Assembly (NCBI RefSeq): GCF_000719335.1
Contig: NZ_JOGB01000099.1
Location: 1 to 13,483, forward strand
Source: Streptomyces sp. NRRL S-87
Lineage (GTDB): Bacteria; Actinomycetota; Actinomycetes; Streptomycetales; Streptomycetaceae
Reading direction: 5' to 3'
Length of the DNA: 13,483 bases
Position numbers and translations under genes: made by a program. The notes below the pieces were generated by a model. The model made no database searches, had not been told where the DNA came from, and saw only the letters and a program-made list of their open reading frames with translations. Positions 1 to 6,085 of the stretch are shown here, piece by piece. How positions within the stretch are numbered: the stretch's first letter is position 1; each line of letters starts with the position of its first letter.

Positions 1-260
1 GCGGCGACTCCAACGCCGAGAACACCACCGTCGGCGGCACCGCCACCGGCGGCAACGCCAACACCGGCGGCAACACCTGCAAGAACAAGTGCACGATCAT
101 CACGGGCAACGCCACGGGCGGCGACGCCAGCGCCGACGCCGTGAACACCGGCGACGCCACCTCCGTCAGCGGCGACGCCACCGGCACCGGCGGCACCGTC
201 TCCAAGAAGGACATCAAGAAGCAGGCCAAGGCGGAACTCAAGGCCAAGCTCGGCAAGTAG
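1..260 (+). CDS. Gly/Asn/Asp/Thr-rich repetitive protein, 3' end only
   Basis: The reading frame starts at base 3 and is open to a TAG at 258-260, giving the last 85 residues of a protein that begins outside the window. It is a low-complexity run of short units such as TGGNA, TGNATGGDA, NTGDA and SGDATGTGG, rich in Gly, Asn, Asp, Thr and Ala. A CKNKC motif (CxxxC) sits in the middle, and the tail is lysine-rich and probably helical (KKDIKKQAKAELKAKLGK). Such repeats resemble secreted or surface repeat proteins of actinomycetes, but I do not recognise a named family. The signal peptide, if any, is off the left edge. Codon use is strongly third-position GC, as in a real Streptomyces gene. Two hairpins follow the stop, so it probably ends its transcript. 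No function can be assigned. Confidence 0.75.
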   Translation, partial: GDSNAENTTVGGTATGGNANTGGNTCKNKCTIITGNATGGDASADAVNTGDATSVSGDATGTGGTVSKKDIKKQAKAELKAKLGK

Positions 261-278
261 CAGGAGGACCGCTCTGCC

Positions 279-313
279 GCCCCGCCCCCGCCCCCTCGTC
301 GCGGGGGCGGGGC
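279..313 (+). terminator. GC hairpin after the repeat-protein gene
   Basis: A perfect 13-bp stem (GCCCCGCCCCCGC at 279-291 with its complement at 301-313) closes a 9-base loop, 18 bases after the stop codon at 260. There is no U-tract, which is usual for Streptomyces terminators. It probably acts with the longer hairpin at 331-384. Confidence 0.6.
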
Positions 314-330
314 CGCAGAAGGTCCACGAC

Positions 331-384
331 GCAGGAGCGGCGGATGCGGGAGAGGTAGTCCTCTCCCGCATCCGCCGCTCCTGC
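331..384. terminator. Perfect 25-bp inverted repeat, bidirectional terminator
   Basis: The arms at 331-355 and 360-384 are perfectly complementary over 25 bases, with a 4-base loop (TAGT). It lies between two convergent genes that end at 260 (plus) and 420 (minus), so it can terminate both transcripts. The stem is unusually long for a terminator. Confidence 0.75.
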
Positions 385-419
385 CTGCGGTAGGCGGCCG
401 CCTCCGGGCGATGGGGCCG

Positions 420-626
420 TCAGGCGATCGGCTGCCTGCTCCCGTCGGGCAGCGCGCAGATCGCGCCCCCGCCGGGCACCGTCGAGATCTGTCCGCCCGC
501 GACCGTGCAGGCTTCCCTGGTGATGGGCGGCGGCGTGGCGGACTGGGCGGTGGCAGCACCGACTGCGCTCGCGCCGGCCAGGACAGCCACGCTCAGGACG
601 AGGCCGAGCCTCCTTCGCACACCCAC
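420..626 (-). CDS. Small secreted protein, two cysteines
   Basis: A 68-residue protein of unknown function, predicted to be exported. The start is GTG at 624-626 because AGGAGG lies 5-6 bases upstream (GAGGAGGAAGCC-GTG). Longer in-frame starts near 695 would add a charged, unlikely leader. The N-terminus is a classical signal peptide: MGVRRR, then a hydrophobic core (LGLVLSVAVLAGASAVGA), with probable cleavage after ATA before QSA. The mature peptide is only about 40 residues, contains PPP and two cysteines (EACTVAGG and AICALPDG) that could form a disulfide, and ends DGSRQPIA. It converges on the repeat protein and is divergent from the exported protein at 955. I do not recognise a domain. 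Confidence 0.65.
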   Translation of the reverse strand: MGVRRRLGLVLSVAVLAGASAVGAATAQSATPPPITREACTVAGGQISTVPGGGAICALPDGSRQPIA

Positions 627-954
627 GGCTTCCTCCTCTCGGGCAGCCCGTTCGCGCCTCTCCGAAGGACGGGCTCCGGGCCGACGTCGCCCCACCTCCC
701 AGCATGGGCGAGGTACCGGCCACCCGCGAGGCCGGTCGCCTGTACGCCCACCCCTGCCGGACCTCGACCCCCGGGGAGCGGTCTGTCAAGTCCCGTATTC
801 CAGTGGCGTGACGGTGGCGCACGGGTGGGGTTTATTTGAAGTACGCCCTCACCGGAGAAAACATCCGGAAAACGGGGGCAGAAAATCTCCCTCAGGTCAG
901 AAAAGGAGGGCGGTTTTCACCTCCCCTTCCCGACATACCGAGTGGAGAATTCCG
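627..954. other. Divergent intergenic region
   Basis: No convincing gene lies between the minus-strand gene starting at 626 and the plus-strand gene starting at 955. The left half is GC-rich and holds a 7-bp inverted repeat (645-651 with 669-675) in the leader of the minus gene. The right half (about 825-935) is clearly more AT-rich and holds two similar blocks, CCGGAGAAAAC and TCCGGAAAAC. A weak promoter candidate for the plus gene is TTGAAG (836-841) with AAACAT (859-864) at 17-bp spacing. I found no riboswitch fold I could defend. Confidence 0.4.
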
Positions 955-1174
955 ATGTTCGAGCGCATCCTGTCCCGTCGTATCGTCCTGGCCGGCGCTT
1001 CCGTGGCCCTGATCGGTGGCGGCATCGCCCTGCCGGCGACCGCGATGGCGGCCCCCGCCTCCGCCCCGCAGCAGGTGGTCTCGCTGGCCCACGCCGACAG
1101 CGCCGACGGCATCGCAAGTGAGCCGCGCCCAATGCGCCGCCGCCGGGAGGCGTGCGCGGGAGCCTCGGACGTAA
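955..1174 (+). CDS. Small exported protein, 3' end uncertain (possible frameshift)
   Basis: ATG at 955 follows GGAG with a 7-base spacer. The first 33 residues form a signal peptide: MFERILSRR, hydrophobic core IVLAGASVALIGGGIALPA, then TAMAAPASA with likely AxA cleavage. The mature part begins PQQVVSLAHADSADGIASEP. The function is unknown. The end is doubtful. In the starting frame there is no stop until 1977, and the translation runs through a terminator-like hairpin array into the next gene as low-quality Arg/Gly/Pro-rich sequence. A TAA at 1172-1174, directly before that hairpin, is in another frame, and a TGA at 1119-1121 is in the third. A single-base indel between about 1075 and 1170, real or from assembly, would give a normal protein of roughly 55-72 residues. 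The end shown is the TAA before the hairpin. Confidence 0.45.
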
Positions 1175-1175
1175 A

Positions 1176-1230
1176 GGGCCCCGACCGGCCCGGGGGGGGT
1201 GGGCCTGGTCGGGGCCGGGCCCCGACCGGC
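1176..1230 (+). terminator. Overlapping alternative hairpins, probable terminator
   Basis: The 14-mer GGGCCCCGACCGGC occurs at 1176-1189 and again at 1217-1230, with its complement GGTCGGGGCC at 1207-1216 between them. The middle element can pair upstream (1177-1186, 20-base loop) or downstream (1207-1214 with 1220-1227, 5-base loop), so the folds are mutually exclusive. Runs of eight G (1192-1199) and seven G (1232-1238) flank it. A terminator after the exported protein is most likely. Confidence 0.5.
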
Positions 1231-1254
1231 AGGGGGGGAAGCCTGTCGGGGCGG

Positions 1255-1552
1255 TCAAACGGTGTGGGCACCGGGAAGGGTGGTCGCCTCACGGCGAAGG
1301 GGCACTGCGGGGCTTCAGCCGAACGATCTTCCCCGCAGGCTACGGTCGGGCCCGGGGACACAGTCCCTTCCCGTACCCACACCTGGATGAACGGTCAACC
1401 ACCCCGAGATGTTCCCGGCCACCCGCACGGCCCGGTCCGGAGCCCCGGTGCCCCCTTCCGAGTGGCTTCCCCCTCCCCGCGAGCGGCACGGTCACGGGGG
1501 CGGGTATGTCCTCTCGCACCAGAGGACCTCGGGACCGCGAAGGAGATCAATC
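1255..1552. other. Intergenic region before the ABM-like gene
   Basis: This stretch of about 300 bases has no gene I can support. An in-frame ATG at 1409 lies upstream of the next gene, but it has no ribosome binding site and its translation is unlike the family. GGGTAT at 1503-1508 resembles a stress-sigma -10 element, but no matching GTTT -35 was found at the right distance. Confidence 0.35.
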
Positions 1553-1837
1553 GTGTACGCAGTCGTGCGCCGGTACGAAGGGGTGACCGATCCTGCCGAG
1601 GCGGGACGCCTCGTGGCGGAGGGGTTCGTCCCCCTCCTGCGCCAGGTCCCCGGATTCGTTGCCTACTACTGGATCGACGCCGGCGACGGGGTGATGCTCT
1701 CGACCAGTGTGTTCGAGGACCACGCCGGAGCCGACGAGTCGGTCAAGAGGGCGGCGGACTTCGTCAGGGACAACCTCGCCTCCCTGCTGCCCAACCCTCC
1801 GCAGATCACCGCCGGCCCGGTGGTGGCCACGGGGTAG
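1553..1837 (+). CDS. ABM-like dimeric alpha/beta-barrel protein
   Basis: A 94-residue protein of the antibiotic biosynthesis monooxygenase / dimeric alpha-beta barrel type. The start is GTG at 1553, with AAGGAG 7 bases upstream. The pattern fits one ferredoxin-like barrel unit: strand YAVVRRYEGV, helix PAEAGRLVAEGFVPLLRQV, strand PGFVAYYWIDAGDGVMLSTSVFED, helix from about residue 60 (HAGADESVKRAADFVRDNL), and a C-terminal strand ending PVVATG. Members are small cytoplasmic dimers; some are cofactor-free oxygenases or heme-associated enzymes, but many have no known activity. No catalytic residue can be assigned. It stands alone, about 190 bases before the MerR-type promoter, so a link to the HEAT/MerR pair is only positional. 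Confidence 0.8.
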   Translation: MYAVVRRYEGVTDPAEAGRLVAEGFVPLLRQVPGFVAYYWIDAGDGVMLSTSVFEDHAGADESVKRAADFVRDNLASLLPNPPQITAGPVVATG

Positions 1838-1930
1838 CCGGTCCGGCACGCGAAGCGGGGCGCGCACCTGCCTCCGGGGCCCTGGCCGGGAGTCGGGTGC
1901 CCCTGCACGCGGCCGTGGCGGCGGCCGCAT

Positions 1931-1970
1931 GCCGCTCGCGGGGGCCGCGTGCCGCTCGCGGGGGCCGTGC
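1931..1970. repeat. 20-bp tandem duplication beside the MerR-type operator
   Basis: GCCGCTCGCGGGGGCCGCGT (1931-1950) is repeated at 1951-1970 with only the last three bases altered (CGT to TGC), and a partial related unit (GCGGCCGCAT) precedes it. It ends three bases before the -35 hexamer of the following promoter. It may be simple slippage or may hold upstream binding sites. Confidence 0.7.
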
Positions 1971-1973
1971 GGC

Positions 1974-2004
1974 TTGACCTTGACACGGTGGCAAGGTCTT
2001 CAGT
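1974..2004 (+). promoter_or_regulatory. MerR-type promoter with dyad operator
   Basis: A 23-bp dyad at 1976-1998 reads GACCTTG, nine bases, CAAGGTC. The inner bases also pair (CAC with GTG), leaving one mismatched pair and a central G. It sits between TTGACC (1974-1979, -35) and TTCAGT (1999-2004, a weak -10), a spacer of 19 bp. A 19-bp spacer filled by a dyad is the established signature of promoters that MerR proteins activate by DNA distortion. The MerR-type regulator at 2798-3808 is the obvious candidate ligand. A second -35-like TTGACA overlaps at 1980-1985 but has no good -10. AGGAGG for the next gene is at 2012-2017, so the leader would be very short. Confidence 0.7.
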
Positions 2005-2025
2005 GCTGCCCAGGAGGTGGTCCCG

Positions 2026-2697
2026 GTGATCATTCGGGCAGAGGAAGTCAAGGCCGTGCGCGCGCTCCAAGGGCTGGAGAGCGCCGTTGCGTCCGTACGG
2101 CTGCGGGCGGCCCTCGCCCTGGGCTCGGCCCCGGACTCCCGCTGGGTCGGCGTACTGATCGAGCGGTGTGCGGTCGAGCCCGACTTCCAGGTGCGGGAGA
2201 TGCTGACGTGGGCGTTGACCCGGCATGCGGCATCGGTGACGGTCCCCGGGCTGATCGACGCGCTCGGCTCGCAGCGCGCGCAGGCACGCAGTCAGGCCCT
2301 GCACACGTTGTCGAAGATCGGGGACCGGCGGGCGTGGCCGGCGATCACACGGGAGCTGCTGACCGACGCCGACGACGAAGTGGCGCGCAGTGCCTGGCGG
2401 GCGGCGGTCGTCCTGGTGCCCGAGGACGGCGCGGCCGCGCTGGCCGAGGTACTGGCGACCCGACTCGGACGCGGCGGGCACCAGACGCAGTTGAGCCTGA
2501 GCCGGGCACTGGCGGCCCTCGGTGAGGCCGTCGCCGGGCCCGTCCTGCGCGCCGCGCGGTCGGATCCGGCCGCTGGAGTGCGTCGGCACGCGATCGCCAC
2601 GCAGCATCTGATGCGCGACCCTGATGCCGGGTTCGGTTCCGCCCTCGAGGAGGCCAAGAGGATCGTGGCCCTGGGCCCGTCGGCGCCGGAGGAGTGA
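2026..2697 (+). CDS. HEAT-repeat protein under the MerR-type promoter
   Basis: A 223-residue all-helical protein made of HEAT-type repeats. The chosen start is GTG at 2026, 8 bases after AGGAGG (2012-2017); the in-frame GTG at 2017 overlaps the ribosome binding site. Repeats of about 30-35 residues can be read: SVRLRAALALGSAPDSRWVG, FQVREMLTWALTRHAASVTV, QARSQALHTLSKIGDRRAWP, EVARSAWRAAVVLVPEDGAA, and AGVRRHAIATQHLMRDPDAG. HEAT repeats are protein-binding scaffolds; there is no catalytic motif, signal peptide or membrane segment, so it is probably cytoplasmic. The gene lies directly behind the dyad promoter and 100 bases before a MerR regulator that itself carries HEAT repeats, so the two may bind each other or a shared partner. 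That partnership is inference. Confidence 0.8.
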   Translation: MIIRAEEVKAVRALQGLESAVASVRLRAALALGSAPDSRWVGVLIERCAVEPDFQVREMLTWALTRHAASVTVPGLIDALGSQRAQARSQALHTLSKIGDRRAWPAITRELLTDADDEVARSAWRAAVVLVPEDGAAALAEVLATRLGRGGHQTQLSLSRALAALGEAVAGPVLRAARSDPAAGVRRHAIATQHLMRDPDAGFGSALEEAKRIVALGPSAPEE

Positions 2698-2797
2698 CGG
2701 GGGCCTGAAGCAGACGTGAGAAGAGGGGTGGCGAGCGGGTGACCACAGGGGTGCCGCGAGGCGTGACGCGCGGGGTGGCGGGCGGAGTGAGCGGGAC

Positions 2798-3808
2798 GTG
2801 CTGATCGGTGAGGTGGCGCAGCGGTCCGGGGTCAGCGCCCGGATGCTGCGCCACTACGAGTCGCTCGGGCTGCTGCGGCCGACGGAGCGCACGGGGGCGG
2901 GCTACCGGGAGTACTCGGGCGAGGACATCCGGCGCATCTTCCACATCGAGAGCCTCCGGTCGCTGGGACTGTCGCTGCGGGACGTCGCGCGGGCGCTGGA
3001 CGATCCCGGCTTCGAGCCCGCGGAGCTGATCGAGACCCTGGTGGGCCGGACCCGTGAGCGCATCGCGGCCGAGACGGAGCTGCTGACCCGGCTCGAGCGG
3101 ATCGGCGCCGCGGACCCGGCCGGCTGGGAGGACGTCCTGCGTACCGTCGCGCTCCTGCACGCCCTTGACTCGGACGACCCGGCCAGACGGCAGCGCGCGG
3201 TCCTGTCCGCCGCCGGAGGGGCCGGGGGCGGGGTGCCGGTGGAGGCCTTGGTCGAAGCCGCGCTCGGCGAGCAGGACCCCAACGTCGCCGGAGCGGTCCG
3301 CTGGGCCCTGGCCCGCTCCGGAGATGCCGCACTGCCCCTGCTGGCGCAGGCGCTGACGTCGCCGGCCGCCGAGGTGCGTCGACGCGCCGTGCGGGCCCTC
3401 GCCGAACTCCCCGGCGAGGGCACGACGGCACTGCTGCGGGACGTCCTCACCGACACCGACCCGGTCTGCCGCCGGCGCGCGGCGGTGGCGCTGGCGGCGC
3501 GGGGGCTGGCCGACGCCGTCCCCACCCTGACCGAGATGGTCGCCGAACCGACCGGGGACGTCGAAGCGGCCGACGCGCTGGGCGCGTTGGCTGTCGATCC
3601 CGCACTCGCGGAACGCATCGTCAGCGGACTGGTCGACCGCCTCGGCCACGGCTCCGCGGCGCCGTCGGCCCGGCTGCGGCTGGCGCAGGCGCTGGCCGAC
3701 ATCCCCGGCCCCGCCGCCGCCCGGGCCCTGACCGACCTGTCGCACGACGCCGACCGCACCGTCGCCCTCACCGCCGACTACGTGCTGCACCTGCGGCGAG
3801 CAGCGTGA
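2798..3808 (+). CDS. MerR-family regulator with HEAT-repeat effector domain
   Basis: A 336-residue protein. Residues 1-70 are a typical MerR winged helix-turn-helix: LIGEVAQRSGVSARMLRHYE, then SLGLLRPTERTGAGYREYSG and DIRRIFHIESLRSLGLSLRD. A long helix around residues 77-108 (ELIETLVGRTRERIAAETEL) fits the antiparallel dimerisation coil. From about residue 112 to the end the protein is HEAT repeats (for example NVAGAVRWALARSGDAALPL, EVRRRAVRALAELPGEGTTA and VCRRRAAVALAARGLADAVP) in place of the short metal- or drug-binding tail of classical MerR proteins. No metal-binding cysteine cluster is visible. GTG at 2798 is preceded by GGAG at 10 bases. It probably forms an operon with the HEAT gene and controls the dyad promoter at 1974-2004. 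The signal sensed is unknown; a protein partner is plausible. Confidence 0.9.
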   Translation: MLIGEVAQRSGVSARMLRHYESLGLLRPTERTGAGYREYSGEDIRRIFHIESLRSLGLSLRDVARALDDPGFEPAELIETLVGRTRERIAAETELLTRLERIGAADPAGWEDVLRTVALLHALDSDDPARRQRAVLSAAGGAGGGVPVEALVEAALGEQDPNVAGAVRWALARSGDAALPLLAQALTSPAAEVRRRAVRALAELPGEGTTALLRDVLTDTDPVCRRRAAVALAARGLADAVPTLTEMVAEPTGDVEAADALGALAVDPALAERIVSGLVDRLGHGSAAPSARLRLAQALADIPGPAAARALTDLSHDADRTVALTADYVLHLRRAA

Positions 3809-3820
3809 CCGACCGCTTGA

Positions 3821-3868
3821 CGCCCCGGTGTGGTTACGGCGGTCGTCGCCCGGCCGTGCCCCGGGGCG
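3821..3868. terminator. Possible weak terminator between convergent genes
   Basis: CGCCCCGG (3821-3828) can pair with CCGGGGCG (3861-3868) across a 32-base loop, between the stop of the MerR gene (3808) and the convergent stop of the methyltransferase gene (3890). The stem is only 8 bp, so this is a weak candidate. Confidence 0.3.
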
Positions 3869-3889
3869 GGCCCTGCCGGAGGCGGCGGG

Positions 3890-5794
3890 TCAGGATCTGC
3901 GGGCGTGCAGCGCGTGGGCGCCCAGCGGGAGCGGCGTGTGTCCGACGTAGCCGAGTCCGCAGTCCTCCAGCAGCCGGGCGTAGTGGTCCGCGGTGCGCTC
4001 CCGGCCGCCGGTGTTGCACATCATGTGCAGGTCCCAGGCGGTGGCCAGTGACGGTCCGCCGTCGCGGGGCAGGAGGCGTTCGACGACGAGGAGGTCGGCG
4101 TGCGCGGGCATGGCGTCGGCGCAGTGCCGGAGGATGCTGCGGCACCGGTCGTCGTCCCAGTCGTGCAGGACGCGGGAGAGGACGTAGACGTCACCGCCGG
4201 GGGGTACGTCCGCGAAGTCGCCCGCCCGGAAGGCGCAGCGGCCCTCGGCGCCCGCGGCGGCCAGCCGGGTACGGGCCGCTTCGAGCACCTCGGCGCGTTC
4301 GAGGAGGACGCCGCGCAGGGTGGGGTGGGCGGTCAGGACGCGGGCCAGGAGTTCCCCCGTGCCGCCGGCCACGTCGACGACGGTGCGTGCGGGCCCGGGG
4401 GCGGTGGCGGCGGCCGTGAGGACCGGGTGGGCGGGCAGGGGGTCGAAGAGGGCGGCGCTCGACGCCATGGACTGGTCGAAGAGGGCGGCGAGTTCGGGGT
4501 GGCGGGCGAAGTAGTCGAAGTGGTTCTCGCCGTAGAGGTACTCGAAGCCGGGCTGTCCGGTGCGCACGGTGTGGGCCAGGTGGACGAACGACTGGTAGAA
4601 GGGTCCCCCGTACATCAGTGCCAGGGGCCGCATCGAGGCGGGGGCCTCCCCGTGCAGGAGCGCGCCGGCGCCGGTGAGGCGGAATCCGTCCGGGCCTTCG
4701 CTGACGACCCCCAGCATGTCGAGGTAGCGCAGGAGTGTCGCCAGGCTCTGCGGATGGGCGCCGACGGTGCGGGCCAGCTCCTCGACGGTGGCGCCGGTGC
4801 GGCGGTCCATGGCCTCCGGCAGCCGCAGGCGCGCGCAGGCGGCCAGGGCCTGCGTGGTCCAGGCGCCGGTCATGAGGCGCAGGAGCGTTTCCGCCGGCTC
4901 GGTACCGTCCGACCGCGCCTGGTCCCGACGGGCCTGGTCGGGAAAGGCCTGGTCAGGAAGGGGGCGGTCGGGACGGGGGCGGTCGGGACGGGGGCGGTCC
5001 GGAAGGACCTGGTCCGGGCGCCGCGCGCCGCCCTGGGCGGGGTGCTGGGCCAGGTGCTCGGCGAGCACGTCGCGATGGTCACCCCCGGCGTAGAGCTCCA
5101 CGCGCCGGTACGCCGTCCTCGTGGCGGCGGGGGCGGTGAAGTAGAACACGGTCCCGTCCTCGTGCGGGTTGTAGCCGCCGCCGTCGGGCGCCGCGCCGTG
5201 GCGCGCGAAACCGGCCAGCAGCCCGCGCAGGACCAGGGGATCGGGTCGTACGACGTCGAAGGCGAGGTGCGCCTCGTGTGCGAAGGCGCGTTCCTCGGCG
5301 GCGATCCGGGACAGCGCGGAACCCGGTGGCACGGTCAGTGCGAAGACCTCGACCGCGCGGTCCTCTCCGGCGGGGCCGTGGACCTGGGGCCGGAGAATCC
5401 TTACGTCGAGTTCTGCGGGCTCGCGGCGGTGGCGGGCGGCCAGGCGCCGGCGGACCACGACGCTGGGCAGCGCCTCGGCCTCGGTGCTCAGGCCGCAGGC
5501 GGCGAGCTCGGAGCGGAGGGTGCCCTCGTCGGGCGGGAAGACGAGCACGGCGGCGTGCGCGAAGCGGCACCGGTCGGTCAGCGCCCGCAGTTCGGGGCCG
5601 TCGAGGCCGGGCAGGACGAGGGAGAGCAGGACGGCGGTGTCCTGCGCCCGGACGAACCGGGCCGTCGCGTCCAGTCGTGCCACGTCGTCGGCGACGACGT
5701 CGGCGGCCACGCCGGTGGCGGCGAAGTCGGTGGCGGCGTCGCTCGGCGCCGGTGGTGCGGTCGCGGGCAGGGCGGAGGGGCGCATGGTGTGCAT
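3890..5794 (-). CDS. VOC-like domain fused to COMT-type O-methyltransferase
   Basis: A 634-residue fusion. Residues about 300-634 are a SAM-dependent O-methyltransferase of the Methyltransf_2 (COMT/DnrK-like) class: helical dimerisation domain (302-455), SAM loop DVAGGTGELLARVL (474-487), DFADVPP (526-532), VLHDWDD with candidate catalytic His544, and DLHMMCNTGGRERT (588-601). These enzymes methylate phenolic hydroxyls in natural products and are normally 340-380 residues long. Residues about 40-250 are extra. Their second half reads like a VOC fold (glyoxalase/extradiol dioxygenase superfamily), with His176 (EAHLAFDV), His211 (GYNPHEDGTVFYF) and Glu233 (RVELYAGG) placed like a 2-His-1-carboxylate metal triad. 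A pentapeptide-repeat linker (260-299) joins the two parts. The ATG at 5794 has no clear ribosome binding site; ATG at 5785 is an alternative. It lies downstream of the flavin hydroxylase on the same strand. The VOC reading is inference. Confidence 0.85.
   Translation of the reverse strand: MHTMRPSALPATAPPAPSDAATDFAATGVAADVVADDVARLDATARFVRAQDTAVLLSLVLPGLDGPELRALTDRCRFAHAAVLVFPPDEGTLRSELAACGLSTEAEALPSVVVRRRLAARHRREPAELDVRILRPQVHGPAGEDRAVEVFALTVPPGSALSRIAAEERAFAHEAHLAFDVVRPDPLVLRGLLAGFARHGAAPDGGGYNPHEDGTVFYFTAPAATRTAYRRVELYAGGDHRDVLAEHLAQHPAQGGARRPDQVLPDRPRPDRPRPDRPLPDQAFPDQARRDQARSDGTEPAETLLRLMTGAWTTQALAACARLRLPEAMDRRTGATVEELARTVGAHPQSLATLLRYLDMLGVVSEGPDGFRLTGAGALLHGEAPASMRPLALMYGGPFYQSFVHLAHTVRTGQPGFEYLYGENHFDYFARHPELAALFDQSMASSAALFDPLPAHPVLTAAATAPGPARTVVDVAGGTGELLARVLTAHPTLRGVLLERAEVLEAARTRLAAAGAEGRCAFRAGDFADVPPGGDVYVLSRVLHDWDDDRCRSILRHCADAMPAHADLLVVERLLPRDGGPSLATAWDLHMMCNTGGRERTADHYARLLEDCGLGYVGHTPLPLGAHALHARRS
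4898..5017 (-). repeat. 15-bp tandem repeats encoding a pentapeptide linker
   Basis: Eight 15-base units encode PDQVL, PDRPR, PDRPR, PDRPL, PDQAF, PDQAR, RDQAR and SDGTE, residues 260-299 of the fusion protein. The frame is kept throughout because each unit is five codons. The charged, proline-rich sequence should be disordered and acts as the hinge between the VOC-like and methyltransferase parts. Such arrays change copy number by slippage. Confidence 0.85.
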
Positions 5795-6085
5795 TCACTG
5801 TCCGTGTTCGAAGAAGGGGAACTGCCGGGGCCGGTGGCGGGCTTGGGCAGCCCCTGGCAGGCCCGGGCGTGGCCGGGCCGGGGTGGACCGGGCCGGGGTG
5901 CTGGGGTCGATGACGGGGAGCAACGGAAGGACGGGGTGCGAGAAGGGTGCCGTGAGGTGCGCGGGCGGGCGCGGGAAGGGTCGGGGAACGGCACCGGCGG
6001 TGCGGGAGGGAGCGGGAGGGTGCCCGGAGGGCGGCGGGAGCGCGCGGGGAGCCGGCGGGCGGCGCCGGGACGTGGGCGCGGACGC
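5795..6085 (-). other. Gap between hydroxylase and methyltransferase genes
   Basis: These 291 bases lie between two genes of the same orientation and show no supported gene. They are extremely G-rich on the plus strand. A 13-mer, CCGGGCCGGGGTG, occurs at 5873-5885 and 5888-5900 (15-base period). I see no strong hairpin after the hydroxylase stop and no clear promoter, so co-transcription with a long leader or a separate weak promoter are both possible. Confidence 0.45.

Noticed and set aside
505..1977. A single 490-codon protein covering the exported protein, hairpins and ABM-like gene
   Set aside because: The frame crosses a divergent promoter region, a terminator-like array and an independent gene in another frame; only the part from 955 looks like protein.
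2345..3790. A 481-codon minus-strand frame opposite the HEAT and MerR genes
   Set aside because: The sequence is low-complexity Gln/Gly/Arg-rich; the plus strand gives coherent HEAT and MerR domains.
5573..5994. A minus-strand Pro/Ser-rich frame extending upstream of the methyltransferase start
   Set aside because: Its composition is that of out-of-frame GC-rich DNA, it is in a different frame from the fusion protein, and it has no ribosome binding site.
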